A stretch of 64,000 nucleotides of DNA from Przewalskia tangutica (lineage: Eukaryota; Streptophyta; Magnoliopsida; Solanales; Solanaceae), in the NCBI GenBank assembly GCA_029844215.1, contig CM056733.1, positions 15,621,501-15,685,500 on the forward strand, read 5' to 3'. The notes beneath the pieces were generated by a model, which was not told the DNA's origin, made no database searches, and was given only the letters and a program-made list of their open reading frames with translations. Every line of letters begins with the position of its first letter. Positions within the stretch are counted from its first letter, which is position 1. A program made the position numbers and the translations under genes. Below are positions 11,522-22,991 of this stretch, in pieces.

Positions 11522-13955
11522 TGTTATACCCGTATTTCGAGTATATACGTGAGGACGACGCATAAAAGTGTAGCCTTAAAAGTTTAGGCCTAGGACGTTT
11601 TGGGCACAACCCACACAAGGAATCGCTTTCCGACGAAACGCTTTACACGACTCGCGTAGGGTAAATTCCGCTATGTCATTTCTAATTTTTGCGGATTTTT
11701 CCGAGCGATTAACCCTTTTTGACCAACGAGGGTGACACTTGTCACCTCGTGGACGCCAAGTGGCCTTTGCCTTGGGCGGTTGTGAGGCTTTGGGGCTTAG
11801 AACATGGACCTTTGTTTGTGGAGTGATTTGAGGAGTAGGTTAGGGGCACTGGGCAAATCTTGGCCCTCCACTTGCCCCACTTGGCTTGATCTTCGCCATT
11901 GGTTGGCCGTGTCTTAGCCTATAAATACCCTCTCTTTGAAGACTTATTCATCAAAAATTTCCAAGTCTAAATCCTCCTTCCCCTTGCGAGCCATCGTCCT
12001 AAGCCTCACCACCCCTTTTAGAAGCCTTGGCCGAATACCCCCTCCCCTTTAGAAGCCTTGGCCGAATACTCCCTAGCCCTAGCCGAAACACTACCCTCCC
12101 TTGGTAGAAAAGTTGTCTTCTAGTATTGTTATAATGCCCAAAATACCCTAGCCCAAATCCCTTAGTCCTTAGTAGAAGTTGTGAAGAACTTCTAAGGTTT
12201 CTTAGAGCTACCTGAGCGCATAACTTAGAGCTAAACCTTGCTCAGCGCGACTTTATCTAGGATATTATCGGGCTTATCGAGGTAACAAATCCTAACCCTC
12301 TTTTGAATAAGAGAATACTTACCGTTGTAATATTAGAATAAGTATTAAATACTTAGAAGAATATCACGTAATAGAATTGAATCATACCACAAGTAGAAGG
12401 GTTTAAAAGAAGAATAATCAAACCGCATTTACATAGATCGCTTTTACAAGAGACTCGAGTAGCTCACCGCAGGGAAGCACGCCCAATTTTCCGTAGATAT
12501 AGAACCCTCTGCTTAGAATCACATAAAGTAGTCCAACGCTGTTAGACGCGGTCCGACTATTATAGGCTGATTCTTCGCGACATATTCAACTTGGCAGCGG
12601 TTTTGAGAAGGTATGTGATTCTTCCTAAAGCATGATATTTTACAATATATATATAGTAGAGACGCATACGTGTTAATCGAATAATAACTACGAATGTCTT
12701 TTGACTTAAGCTCGAATAATACTTACGAATGCCTCACGCTTAAGCCCGAATAACACTTACGAATGCCTCACGCTTAAGCCCAATAATAAAGATCCAAAGC
12801 ATTTCATAAGAATATCAATCATTTTTAACAAGAGAACTAACTGTTTTTAAAATGTAGCTTAAGAGTTATACTAGCTTTATGGGAAGTTAAGTATAACCAC
12901 TTAAGATTGATAAAAGAAACAAGTTTGCCTATGTGTTTATAACGGACTTATGTTGAATTGTGAAAAGAATAATAAGATGGTTTGATAAGTAGACGTGATA
13001 TGATTCTACGGTGTTAGTATCTTGTAACGCTTGTATAAGAGAGTATCCTTGTTGTGCTTATGTTGTTTAAAGATAAGTCGTTATGTTAGTGTACTATCAC
13101 TCACCTCTGAGATGATACCGAGGTTAAGTCGCCTCCGACGCGGTAGACTCAGCGGTCCAGGACCATGATTCGAGAATACCTACGCGGTCCAGGGGCCTAT
13201 GCGAGCTACGAGTTCCGTGTTAGTATGCGGGTTATGCCTCACGCGGCCTATGTGGCCACGCGACAACGAGTCCAGACGATGCCGAGGAGCTACCTCGACG
13301 CGGTTATACCTCACGCGCCCACGCGAAGTGGCCTATGCGGACTCGAGTCCAGGATTAGGCTTGCAAATGATGATGGGCGAGTGGCCCTGCTTTCGATCAT
13401 TCGCAGCCTAGACAAAACCTATTACGCTACCTATTGTTGCTCTTGTTTGTGATGCCACTACGCTGCGGTTTCCTCGTTGTTTCACACATATTTGTAAACC
13501 GGTTTTAAAAATGATATGTTTTCATTTAAGTACTTTACGCTTTCGCATACTTAGTACCGTTGCATCGACCTCCTTCTGGCCGCGCTCATGCCGCAGTAAG
13601 GGCAAGGTGCTAGATCCGCATCCTTAGGATCTCTTTGCATCGTGTCGTGAGCTCCATCTTCTCCGAGGCTCTACTTTTTGGTATGATCTCCTCGTATTGT
13701 AGATAGTTTGTACAGTGGTATGGCGGGCCCGCCCCGCCATAGTTGTATATTTCAGAGGTCCAGAGTCATGTTGCAAGGTCGGATGTAATCGCTAAACTCG
13801 GTTTGTATATATATGCCGAAAGGCGACGTTTGTTCACATAAATCGTGTCTTATTTTATAAACTGCTTTCATGTCTTGTTTTATATTTCCGATTACTCGAT
13901 GTATGACTACTGGGTGCCTGCAGGCACCGATCCACGCCCCGAATGGGTCGTGACA
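11522..13955 (+). repeat. 3' LTR of N1
   Basis: Same as 4173-6675 but about 70 bases shorter. Many differences are CTG or CAG in the 5' copy against TCG, CCG or CG here (for example 6511-6525 against 13788-13802). The palindrome ATGGCGGG...CCCGCCAT recurs at 13720-13740. Confidence 0.9.
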
Positions 13956-14340
13956 AAGTGAACCCCGCGCACACTTGAGGTCATATGCGAAGCTAATCGG
14001 TGTAGGAAGAACCCAAAGAATATTATGAAGTTGTTCATTCGAAGCTTGACCGGCGAGGCACTAGATTGTTATACCAGCCAGGATCCGCGGAAATGGCATA
14101 GTTGGAATGCATTGGCCCAAGATTTTGTGGAGCGATTCAGTTCAACACGTAAACCGCCACGATGTGTTCTATTTAATGAAGTTGGAGAAAAGCCTACGTA
14201 AACGTTTCGTAGAATACGCCATGAGGTGGCGTTCGAGCAATGAAAGTACAACCACCCATGGTGGAAAGCGAGATGACCACACTATTCGTACAATCTTTGA
14301 AGGACGCAACCTACTATGAGCGAATGATAAGCGTCATCGG
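13956..14340 (+). pseudogene. gag: Element A gag, capsid part after the N1 insertion
   Basis: Frames read RCRKNPKNIMKLFIRSLTG, EALD and YTSQDPRKWHSWNALAQDF near 14010-14125, then RKPPRC near 14148. This is the conserved Tat capsid segment with the SLTGEA-W-Y motif, and it continues the gag cut at 4172. Several one- or two-base frame changes are present. Confidence 0.8.
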
Positions 14341-15290
14341 ACGGAATTTTGCGGAAGTTGTTAGAATGGGCGACTTCAGGTTAAGGTATTAAACCGGTAG
14401 GATTACAAATCCGCAAAGATTACAGTGCAACTAATAAGGCGATTCAGTCAGGGATACTCGGGAGTACATCACAAAGGAAGAAAGAGACAGTTTCCCCTTC
14501 CATGTTTGTACAAGAACGCAAACCCGAAGCATTCATAACATACCAAAACCCATCATACTACCAGAACTCCATACCACAACTACCACACACAGCCTATATA
14601 TAACGCTTCCCAAACACCCGTTTATCCTGCCCCGCATTGACCCACCCATCAAGCCCGCCAACAAAATAGAGCACCCAATGCACCCAGACCAAATAAGAAT
14701 TTTGAAGGAAAACCACCCAAAGTTCGCACCCCACTAGCTGAACCCATACCTCAAATATATGAAAGGTCATGAGTCGCAGCCTAATCCAACCGATTCCGTG
14801 AAGGATTCCGACCCTATCCCAAGATGGTATGATGAGAGAACAAGCGCGCGCCAGATCACCCGATAGCCCAGACATGACACCGGCGTTGCCACCCTCGTGA
14901 CGTAATCGAGGCGCCGATCGCAGGCGGATAATTCAACTAAAGGATCCCGCCCCAAATGTGCATGATAATCCCTTGCCAAACCACGCCACGCCAATGTGCA
15001 CCGATAACCTTAGATGAGGAATACACTCGCCTATGCCCATTCCGCCTTGAGTCACTATTCGCCGTGAGCCCGCACCATCCAAATGCCAAGAGAAGATGAC
15101 CGGAGGATCTCGCAGCAGGTTCCGTAACTGCTCAGACGTGAAGATGAGGCAGATTGCTGTATGATCGCAGGAGATCACGAGGAAGAGCTCACCATTTGGG
15201 ACGCAGAGCATGGATACAGCCTGAATAATTGGACTTGCACTCGCTCCGACCTTCCGGCGAGCTTGGTAGAATTTATGATAGTTCTAGCAG
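14341..15290 (+). pseudogene. Element A gag tail and protease-region remnant
   Basis: Fragments such as FEGKPPKVRTPLAEPIPQIYER near 14700-14765 and a GLIQPIPV-like piece near 14780 are typical of the linker before Tat protease. HDT-like sequence near 14874 may be what is left of a zinc knuckle. EELTIWDAEHGYSLNNWTC at about 15184-15240 sits just before the candidate intron. No catalytic protease triad was found. Confidence 0.55.
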
Positions 15291-15443
15291 GTGACTTTTT
15301 ATCTAGAAAGAAAATGCATACGCATTTACGTTGCTTTAATATGTTTTTAATCTCGCATTTTTCATCATAAATTCCGTGATATTTTGCAATTTTTAAAAAT
15401 TTTGGTCAGTTAAAATTAAATTCTTTACACATTCTTCTTTCAG
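15291..15443 (+). other. Candidate intron between the protease region and RT of element A
   Basis: A 153-base AT-rich segment begins GTGACTTTTT after AGCAG and ends TTCTTCTTTCAG before CGATCAT. It contains stops in all frames. Joining the flanks gives one open frame across the junction into the RT frame (phase AGC-AGC-GAT). Ogre elements are known to carry an intron at this pol position. No transcript evidence is available here. Confidence 0.5.
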
Positions 15444-15444
15444 C

Positions 15445-16406
15445 GATCATATTAATAAACCTGTTGATAATGCGAATATGACATGTAATGAGACCAACGA
15501 ACAAAGTTCAAATGACGAGTGTAGCCCCGAAGAACAAGAGGAACGTCCGCAATCAGAGCTCAGCCAAGAGCTAGAAAACTTTGAGAATAGGCCCAAACCG
15601 AATTTGGAAGAAACGGAGTTGATAAACTTAGGCAATGAGAGAGTTGTGAAAGAAACTAGAGTCATCGTCCACCTAAATGGCACACAGAAGGAAGAGTTGA
15701 TTGAGCTCCTGAAACAATACACCGACGTGTTTGCTTGGTCGTATGATGACATGCCGGGATTGAGTGCGGACATCGTAGTACACAGGTTGCCTATTGAGCC
15801 ATCCTATCTCCCCGTAAAACAAAGGCCAAGAAAGATCAAACCAGACATGAGTTTGAAAGTCAAAGAGGAGGTGTCTACACAGTTCGACGCAAAGGTAACT
15901 CGGGTTGCAAAGTATCCTACTTGGTTAGCAAATATCGTGCCGATAAAGAAGAAAGATGGAAAGGTCCGAGTCTGCGTGGATTACAGGGACCTCAACAGAG
16001 CTAACCCGAAAGATGACTTTCCCCTTCCAAACATTCATATACTCATCGACAATTGTGCGAAGCATGAACTACGTTTCGTCGATCGCTTCGTTATCATCGA
16101 TCCTTGGCGGCAGAGGACGCAGAAAAGACAGCATTCACTACCCCGTGGGGAGTGTACTATTATCGAGTAATGCCATTTGGTCTCAAGAATGCGGGCGCTA
16201 CCTACATGAGGGCCATGACTACCATCTTCCGTGACATGATTCATAAGGAAATTGAGGTCTATGTGGACGATGTCATCATCAAATCGCAAAAAGCGGAGGG
16301 CCATTTGGCAAACTTGAAGAAGTTCTTTGAGCGGCTAAGACAGTATAATCAAATCAACTCGCAAAGTGTGCATTTGGTGTTCTTTGGGAAGTCATTGGTT
16401 TTATAG
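15445..16406 (+). pseudogene. Element A reverse transcriptase, one frame change
   Basis: The first frame (to 16170) has an acidic N-terminal stretch, then the RT entry region with FAWSYDDMPGL, VKQRPRKIKPD, VPIKKKDGKVRVCVDYRDLN and NPKDDFPLP. The second frame (from about 16104) continues with AEDAEKTAFTTPWG, YRVMPFGLKNAGATY and the catalytic box VYVDDVIIKS (YVDD codons at 16260-16271). The frame change is at about 16085-16115, where the sequence has CG in place of an expected CAG or CTG. A typical Tat RT, well preserved otherwise. Confidence 0.9.
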
Positions 16407-16697
16407 TGAGTAGGAGAGGGATTGAGCTAGACCCCTCGAAAATAAAAGCCATCCAAGAGTTACCTCCTCCGAGAAGCAAAAAGGACGTGATGAGCTTCCT
16501 TGGTCGTCTCAACTACATCAGCAGGTTCATAGCTCAGTCTACCGTGATATGCGAGCCGATATTCAAATTGTTGAAAAAGGATGCAGCTACCGAATGGACA
16601 ACAGATTGTCAACAGGCTTTCGACAGAATCAAAGAATACCTTTCTAATCCGCCAGTTCTAGTACCGCCAGAACCGGGGAGACCTTTGCTACTCTATG
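16406..16697 (+). pseudogene. Element A RT C-terminus and start of RNase H
   Basis: It reads RGIELDPSKIKAIQELPPP, FLGRLNYISRFIAQS and FKLLKKDAATEWT, then GRPLLLY, where RNase H begins. The RT connection region is complete, but RNase H stops after its first few residues at a deletion junction near 16697. Confidence 0.85.
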
Positions 16698-16983
16698 ACG
16701 AAGAGAGGTTGAATGCAATCTGTCATGGGCAGCTTTATCAGATCGAATGGCTAGAGCTTTTAACAAGAGAGTAAGATCAAGGTTATTCAAGCCTGGACAA
16801 TTAGTTTTGAAACGCATATTTCCGAATCAGAGTGAAGCTAAAGGAAAGTTTGCACCTAATTGGCAAGGGCCCTACATGGTTCATCGGGTACTAAGTGGAG
16901 GGGCTCTGACCTTAGCTGAGATGGATGGTGAAATATGGCCTAAAGCTATCAACGCAGATGCAGTAAAGAGATATTACGTCTAG
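16698..16983 (+). pseudogene. Element A integrase C-terminal remnant fused to RNase H start
   Basis: MARAFNKRVRSRLFKPGQLV, FAPNWQGPYMVHRVLSGGAL and KAINADAVKRYYV are the last 80 or so residues of Tat pol (GPY/F region). They follow GRPLLLY almost directly, so the rest of RNase H and the whole integrase core are deleted, roughly 2.5 kb by comparison with complete elements. The copy cannot encode its own integration. Confidence 0.85.
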
Positions 16984-17744
16984 GAGTATCTGTTTCCATG
17001 TAAAAGGCTGCATTCCTCTGGATACGCAGAGCCCATATGTGGTCTCGCCATCGCAAATCGTAAAGCCCTTTACTTGTAATCTAACTACGCTCGACTGATT
17101 CTCGGCGGATACGTAGCGCCACACCGACTCTACCCCACATTTAGAAGTTTTAGCTTTATCGCTTTGCTTATAATGAACTACGCCATGACCGATTCCTCAC
17201 GGGATACGTAGCGCCTAAATCGGCTTCGGTCACACCATTAGGAATCTTCCCATTAGCCCACGTGCTGCAGAATGTGTTGGTTGTTTCAAAAGAGATATGA
17301 GCAATCCTCGTCAAAGTTAAGTCTCGCCCGTCTGCCTGCATAACGAAACTGGGACAATTTTACGCGTCACGAAGAGATCATAATGAAGGCTCCAAAGATG
17401 TTCGTTTGGTCAGATATATGTCATATTCAGCAAAATCGACTAGATTTTTACACTTTATACGCATATCATATAAATGTTTATTATTTTTTTTTAAAGAAAA
17501 AAAAAATGTTTTGTGCATACCTCATGAAAATGTTTCGTTTTGAAAATACTTTTGGGACACTACCAAACACCTCAAGGAAGCCAGACAGGGGTTGTAAGTC
17601 TAAACAGGCCAAGCGCGCATATGTCAAGAAGGAGAGCGACGAAGTCAAATACGAATCGACCGTTCCCCAAAACTCACAAGTTTTCTTTGAGCGCAGGTCT
17701 TTTTTCATATTAACAGGAGCGGAAAGAACGCAACAGCAACACGT
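16984..17744 (+). other. 3' untranslated region of element A
   Basis: Contains two copies of a GGATACGTAG...CGC block (around 17108 and 17201), a type of short repeat I associate with solanaceous Tat 3' ends, though that is memory, not a search. An A-rich tract lies at 17480-17510. No coding frame is supported. Confidence 0.5.
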
Positions 17745-18480
17745 CCAGACAACGACGTAATCAGCAATGCGTCCACGCAACGACGCCAGCAGCAATACGT
17801 CTACGCAACGACGGCAGCAACAATGCGTCCACACGACGACGCCAACAGCAATACGTCTATGCAACGACGCCAAGAAGAATACGCCCGCATAACGACGCCA
17901 AGAATAATGCGCCCACACAACGACGCCAACAAAGAATACGCCTACGCAACGACGCCAAGAAGAATACGCCCGCATAACGACGCCATCAAGATTAAGGCCC
18001 ACACAACGACGCCGCAAAGAATACACGCATCTATACAACGACGCCAACAGCAATACGTCTACGCAATGACGCCAAAGCAGAATACGCCCGCATAACGACG
18101 CCAAGAATAATGCGCCCACACAACGACGCCAAGAAGAATACGCCCGCAAGAACGACGCCAAAGAACAATACGCCCGCATAACGACGCCATTAGCATTGCG
18201 CTCACACAACGACGCCCGCAAAGAATACGCCCGCATAACGACGCCAAGAATAATGCGCCCACACAACGACGCCAACAAAGAATACGCCCGCATAACGACG
18301 CCAAGAATAATGCGTCCACACAACGACGCCATCAGCAATACGTCTACGCAATGACGCCAGCAACAATACGTCCAGATAACGACGTCATCAGCATTACGCA
18401 ACGACGCCAGCAGCAACACGTCCGAGCAGCGATGCTATCAGCACAACAAGCCCAAAAACGACGCCACGTCCGAAACGACG
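17745..18480 (+). repeat. 28-bp minisatellite in the 3' region of element A
   Basis: About 26 imperfect copies of a unit starting ACGACGCC and containing AATACGCC or AATGCG, with period 28 (occasionally 29 to 32). Because 28 is not a multiple of three and the unit lacks stops, long frames stay open on both strands (for example 17481-18419 minus). They look like repeats, not genes. Tandem arrays at this position are known in Ogre/Tat elements. Confidence 0.85.
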
Positions 18481-18870
18481 TCATCAACATATCACATCTA
18501 TGCAAAGATGATTTCTATACTCTCAAAATTGCATTTTTGCTTTATTATTCTGTCTTAGCAGTTATGCACTAACTCTTTCTTGAGTTTTAGTCTACAGGGG
18601 CAGTTGCAGCAAGGACAACATATCCGCATTCACAATCGCAACGCGTCTGTGCAATGATGAAAAACACAGCATTGACAGCATCGCATCAACGCAACGAGCA
18701 TCACATTTTTCAGGATAACACTTTCTACTCACACAGTTACATTATTTTTAAAAATTATGCATCATCATTTTTCCTTAACAGTTATGCACTAACCGTTTGT
18801 TTAAGTCTTAGCATGCAGGAGCAGGAGCACAACGTGGATTTTCTCTTATAGCGAACCGGGGCAATTTGTT
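18481..18870 (+). repeat. Two diverged copies of a ~200-bp module
   Basis: Each copy contains CAGTTATGCACTAAC, then TTAG, a purine-rich GCAGGAGCA-type stretch and ACGCAACGA units. Copies run roughly 18500-18680 and 18690-18850. Non-coding. Confidence 0.55.
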
Positions 18871-19009
18871 GGGGGGCCAACCTTCCCAACAAATGGCGTA
18901 AGCGCCTCGGCCGCCGCCCACTCATTCCACATCGCCATAAAACCCAGCATCATAAGTCAATACCAGTACACCCCTAGGTTCAAGCCAGTTATTTTTATTT
19001 TTTAGCACC

Positions 19010-19200
19010 ACAACCCAGTGTCGTCATAACTAGACATCGACAAATTTTGAGTCCGCTAGCCCACCTCGTGTTTTGACCATGGTAACCCAAAGGTCGCCAT
19101 AACTCGACATCGACAAATTTTGAGTCCGTTAGCCCGCCTTGATGTTTTGACCATGGTAGCCCAAAGGTCGCCATAACTCGACACTGGGACAATTTTGAAT
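19010..19200 (+). repeat. Direct repeat, ~75-80 bp unit, about 2.3 copies
   Basis: The unit runs GTCGCCATAACTCGACATCG, then ACAAATTTTGAGTCCG, then GTTTTGACCATGGTA. It lies between the minisatellite and the 3' LTR and is non-coding. Confidence 0.75.
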
Positions 19201-19303
19201 TTTGCGTCAGATTTGCACAATTTTTTTTTTCTTTCTGAAGACCGAGACAAAATTGGCTTTGAGTCAACGTCTTTGTCCGAAGATTCTTCCATCATCTCCA
19301 TAC

Positions 19304-19316
19304 AAAGAGGGACAAG
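19304..19316 (+). promoter_or_regulatory. Polypurine tract of element A
   Basis: AAAGAGGGACAAG lies just before the 3' LTR start TGTTGACACCC at 19318. Confidence 0.8.
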
Positions 19317-19317
19317 T

Positions 19318-22300
19318 TGTTGACACCCAATTTTGACCCTCTCGCCCGACCGTTAACTACAAAATTACACCAATTTTCAACAATAATTTTAACAATTTTA
19401 TAATAATAAAATGCAGCGATAAAACATTAATACATGCATAATAAACAATTTAATAATGGCACCGCATTTTACGTAGAGTACTAAACACACCTTGAGTCTC
19501 ACGCCCGCATTCGTCGTTTTAATAACAAGCAATTTCATTAATATCATTCGTAATTTAAGCCCTATTTTCCATTAATTGAAACTCGAATAATCCTTAACGA
19601 TAAATAAATAAATAAATAAATACATAAAATGAATAATTTAGCAATGACGTCGTGTTAAATAGAATATTCGCATTTTTTACTAAAAGCAAGGCAATTTCGT
19701 AATTCGTAATTTAAATTAATTTAATCTAATACATGCGTTTTAATAATAGCGTCGCATTTATAAAAGCATTAAGCAGTCCTTAAATATCATATTTGCATTT
19801 AGCATTTAAATAATTTAATAATAGTCTAAACCTGCTCGCTTTAATTTAACTTCGCTAATACGATAATAAATAAGTTTTAATAACGGCATCGCATTATAAA
19901 TATTAGCCCTAATTAAATAGCACGCCCGTCTTTATTTTTGTAATAACTTAAATTAATAAAGCACCTAAATAATTTAATCACAATTTTGAATTTCTAATTT
20001 ACCACTAATTAATTTTGCCTAAAACTAACTTCTAAAACTAATACCCAATATAATACCTAATCAGCCCACCTTTTAAAACTAACCAGCCCACGTCGCCCGG
20101 CCCAATTACCCGTCGCCCAGCCCATAACCCCTATACTTCCCTTCCCCATCGACCAACAGCCCTCAAAGAAAATAAAGAAAAAACCTAGAAACCCCTACCC
20201 TCTGCCTCCAGCAACCGCCGCACCCTCCCATCACCCCCAAATCCGCTGCCATGCCCACTCCCTGCACCCCCAACTACTCCTTTCACTTCACCTACGCAGC
20301 CCATACCCTGCATCTCCCTAAAATCCGCGATTTGAACCAACAAATCGTCCAAAATCTAACAGCTTTATTTCGAATTCAAACCCAATATTTCACCTATAAA
20401 AGACCCCCTTTGTTCTTCATTGGAGGGAACCGAAAATTTGAATTGATCTTGCATATCATCTATTCGTTCTTCGTTTTAGAATTCTTGCGTTTAAGCTTTG
20501 TTTTCTTCATTCGCACCCACATACATATTCTTCGAGTAGAATCGACGGGTCGAACGCTACTCGTCACGCCTCAAGGTAGCCTACTTTCTTTCTAATAATC
20601 TTGCTATTTAAATTCACAAGTATGCAATCTGTATGATATGTTTGTGTGCTTATTAAACGTATCTTAGTTCAAATTAATTATTGTTTGAGCTCGTTAAATT
20701 GGTTATTAATCATGGTCAGTTAGTTTAAGTTTTGTTTATGTGTTAGGTTCATTGTTAAACCTATATAATTGAAACTTGTCTGTTGTTTATGGTTATTAAT
20801 TTAGAACCAGTTGGCTGAATAAACTAATAAAAGTGTCGTTGTAATAGTCCAAGAAATATGTTTAGCCCTTTGAAGAATTTGTGTTTAGTCAATGAGTACT
20901 CCTTTGTGTTTGCAGTGTCATTCAACATTGTTTTGAAGCCCAAAATAAGCTGTTAAAGTGTTGTGGTGTAACGATTAGTCCATGTTTAAACTAAAATGAC
21001 CTGTTGATATTTGTTGAGTAGTCTATTGATATGTTTAATCTAGGTAACCCGATTTAGTAAGAAAATGCTGGATAAAGTCACTTAATAATCTTTCAATTGA
21101 TGTGTGTCTTTGTTTTGATATAGAATACTTTCATACTCATCCTAAGCCCCCCTCCCCCCAAATGACTTAAAGGTGGAAGATTTGTTTTAACTTTAACAAG
21201 TTCTGTGTATTTAATATTTAGATGAATATGATATTTGGTTTGGATATCTAAATGCTCTCTGTCTTGAAAATGAACATAGATATTGGTTGTTTTACTCGTT
21301 GTAATGAAGATATAGGCCGAACATGATATGAAATGACTTTAGAACGACTTAGAAGAAGCCTATGAATTCTAGGTCAGTTAAGCAGGCTGTTACACCTAAA
21401 TTTTGAAACTGTGGTGCATTTAAAAGACCATTTTTTGGGACTGGTTTTGGCCCCTTTTTGGCTACTGATTTCAACCATTTTCTGGACTGATTTTGGGCCA
21501 TTTTTGCTACTGATTTTTTGGCCCTTTTCTGTCGGACCGTTTTTGCCATTTTGTCACGATTTTGGATTATTTTGCTACCGATTTTTGCCCTTTCTCGCTT
21601 GACCGATTTCACTCGTCGTTTGACCGATTTTGGGCCATTTTATACCGATTTTGGCCTCTTTAGTCGCTGGTTTTGGGCCGATTTGCATGCATTTTGGCCT
21701 CGTTTTATTGCTTTTTTGGCCGCTTTAGGTCGTTATTCGCCCCGCTTGTTGCTGGTTTTTCCGCTATTCCTGACCGGTTTTCCGCTATTTTTTCAGACTG
21801 ATTTTCTGGTTACTTTGTCACTAAGTTTTGACTATTTATCTATTATTTGGCGAAGTTTATAACATATACTAATCCTTTTCTTTTACATGACTTGCATCGG
21901 GAGCGACGAAGAGTCTCATACGAGACTCATCATGACTTTGTCAAGCAAAGGATTTACATCCACACTTCTCGCATTCTTCTGGTCCTTAACCTTAAAATAA
22001 ATAGGCGGAATAATATCTTCACCTGCCCTAGTCATTTTATCTCCTTTCTTTAACTCCGTCACTTTACTTTTATTTGTATTTTTGTTACCTAACCTTATAC
22101 AATTATTGAAAATGCTTAGAATAGTTAGACCTAGAACTATTAAGGGCGGGTAGTTAAATAATAAAAGGTGTCGCTAGTTTAATCTATCTTTAGGCCGTTA
22201 TGCGTTTTCAAAACTTTCTAAAATAACTTAGCCTTTCATTGATATTATAGAAATAAATGAGTTCCAAATTCTTATTAAAAATAACAAATCTTTTTTATAA

Positions 22301-22991
22301 CAAAGATCTATTTTCTTATTACCAGGTGCAATAGAGGAAAATCTTTCTACCCATTTGTATACCCTTTATAAAGATTAAAATTTACATATAATACGTACTT
22401 TTAGTAAACCATCTTTATTATCTTGCATTTTTTATGATAAACCTCATGCAATTGCTTTGTTCAAATAGAATATTTTTCTTGCATTTTTATAAATAAACTT
22501 CATGCAATTCCATGGAAACTATATATACATACATATCTTTTAAATAATTATTTGCAAACATCTTTTTAACTCATGTTCTCCTAAATATGCATTTTAAATA
22601 ATTAACCCTAGGTTTGAACGGACAACCGCAAGTTAGCGGATCCTTTAGGGTGCCTAACCCCTTCCCTTTAGGATAATAAAGAACCCTTACCCGGAATCTC
22701 AAATAAGTTTTGCAGATCATAAAAAAGGAGTTAGTGTTGACTTTAACCTAGTTGACATTTAGGTGTCCTAGTTCACCCAAACTAATTAGGTGGCGACTCC
22801 GCGAACCCTTTAGCATTTAGCACTTAGCACCTTTTACTTTTAAACTTTAGCATTTAGCACCTTAACATTTTAGCACTCTTTAGCATTTTGGCACTTTATT
22901 TTTATTTTTTATTTTTATTTTTTATTTTCTAACCTTTTTATTTAAGCAGGGTTCGCTAAAAAAAATGTCGCGGTCAAAAATGGGCGTGACA
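19318..22991 (+). repeat. 3' LTR of element A (3674 bp)
   Basis: Starts TGTTGACA and ends GCGTGACA. The part from 20410 on matches 1-2554, and the part from 20092 on matches 40611-43511. It is closer to the latter, sharing the interrupted T run near 22898-22927 and many single-base states, as expected if 40611-43511 is a later duplicate. The open frame 20251-20595 lies in the LTR and has no known relative. Confidence 0.9.

Larger units (their letters stand above)
4173..13955 (+). mobile_element. N1: Tekay/Del-like chromovirus nested in element A gag
   Basis: LTRs of 2503 bp (4173-6675) and 2434 bp (11522-13955) start TGTTATAC and end TGACA. Between them lie recognisable gag, protease, RT, RNase H, integrase and C-terminal fragments in Ty3/gypsy order. 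The flanks are AAGGG (4168-4172) and AAGTG (13956-13960), a five-base target duplication with one mismatch, and element A gag resumes directly after it. All coding parts are broken by many small indels. Confidence 0.9.
1..22991 (+). mobile_element. Element A: Tat/Ogre-like Ty3/gypsy retrotransposon, 5' end outside the window
   Basis: Two copies of one long sequence (1-2554 and 19318-22991) bracket gag and pol remnants in the order gag, RT, RNase H start, integrase tail. The left copy is followed by a primer site resembling the complement of the tRNA-Arg 3' end. The right copy starts TGTTGACACCC after a purine tract. LTRs of about 3.7 kb, a tRNA-Arg primer and a tandem-repeat-rich 3' region are known traits of the Tat/Ogre lineage. 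The element is defective: gag is interrupted by N1, and most of RNase H and integrase is deleted. Without N1 the interior is about 7 kb. The lineage call is by motif, not phylogeny. Confidence 0.85.

Noticed and set aside
17481..18419. 312-residue reverse-strand frame
   Set aside because: It is the translation of a 28-bp tandem repeat whose unit lacks stops; frames stay open on both strands and no domain is visible.
17745..18480. Possible CRISPR-like array
   Set aside because: Repeats are contiguous and imperfect with no distinct spacers, in plant transposon DNA; the same holds for the 96-bp array at 48400-49050.
20251..20595. 114-residue LTR frame (also 40770-41105)
   Set aside because: Conserved only because the LTR is duplicated; the C-terminus differs by a frame change and it has no recognisable domain.
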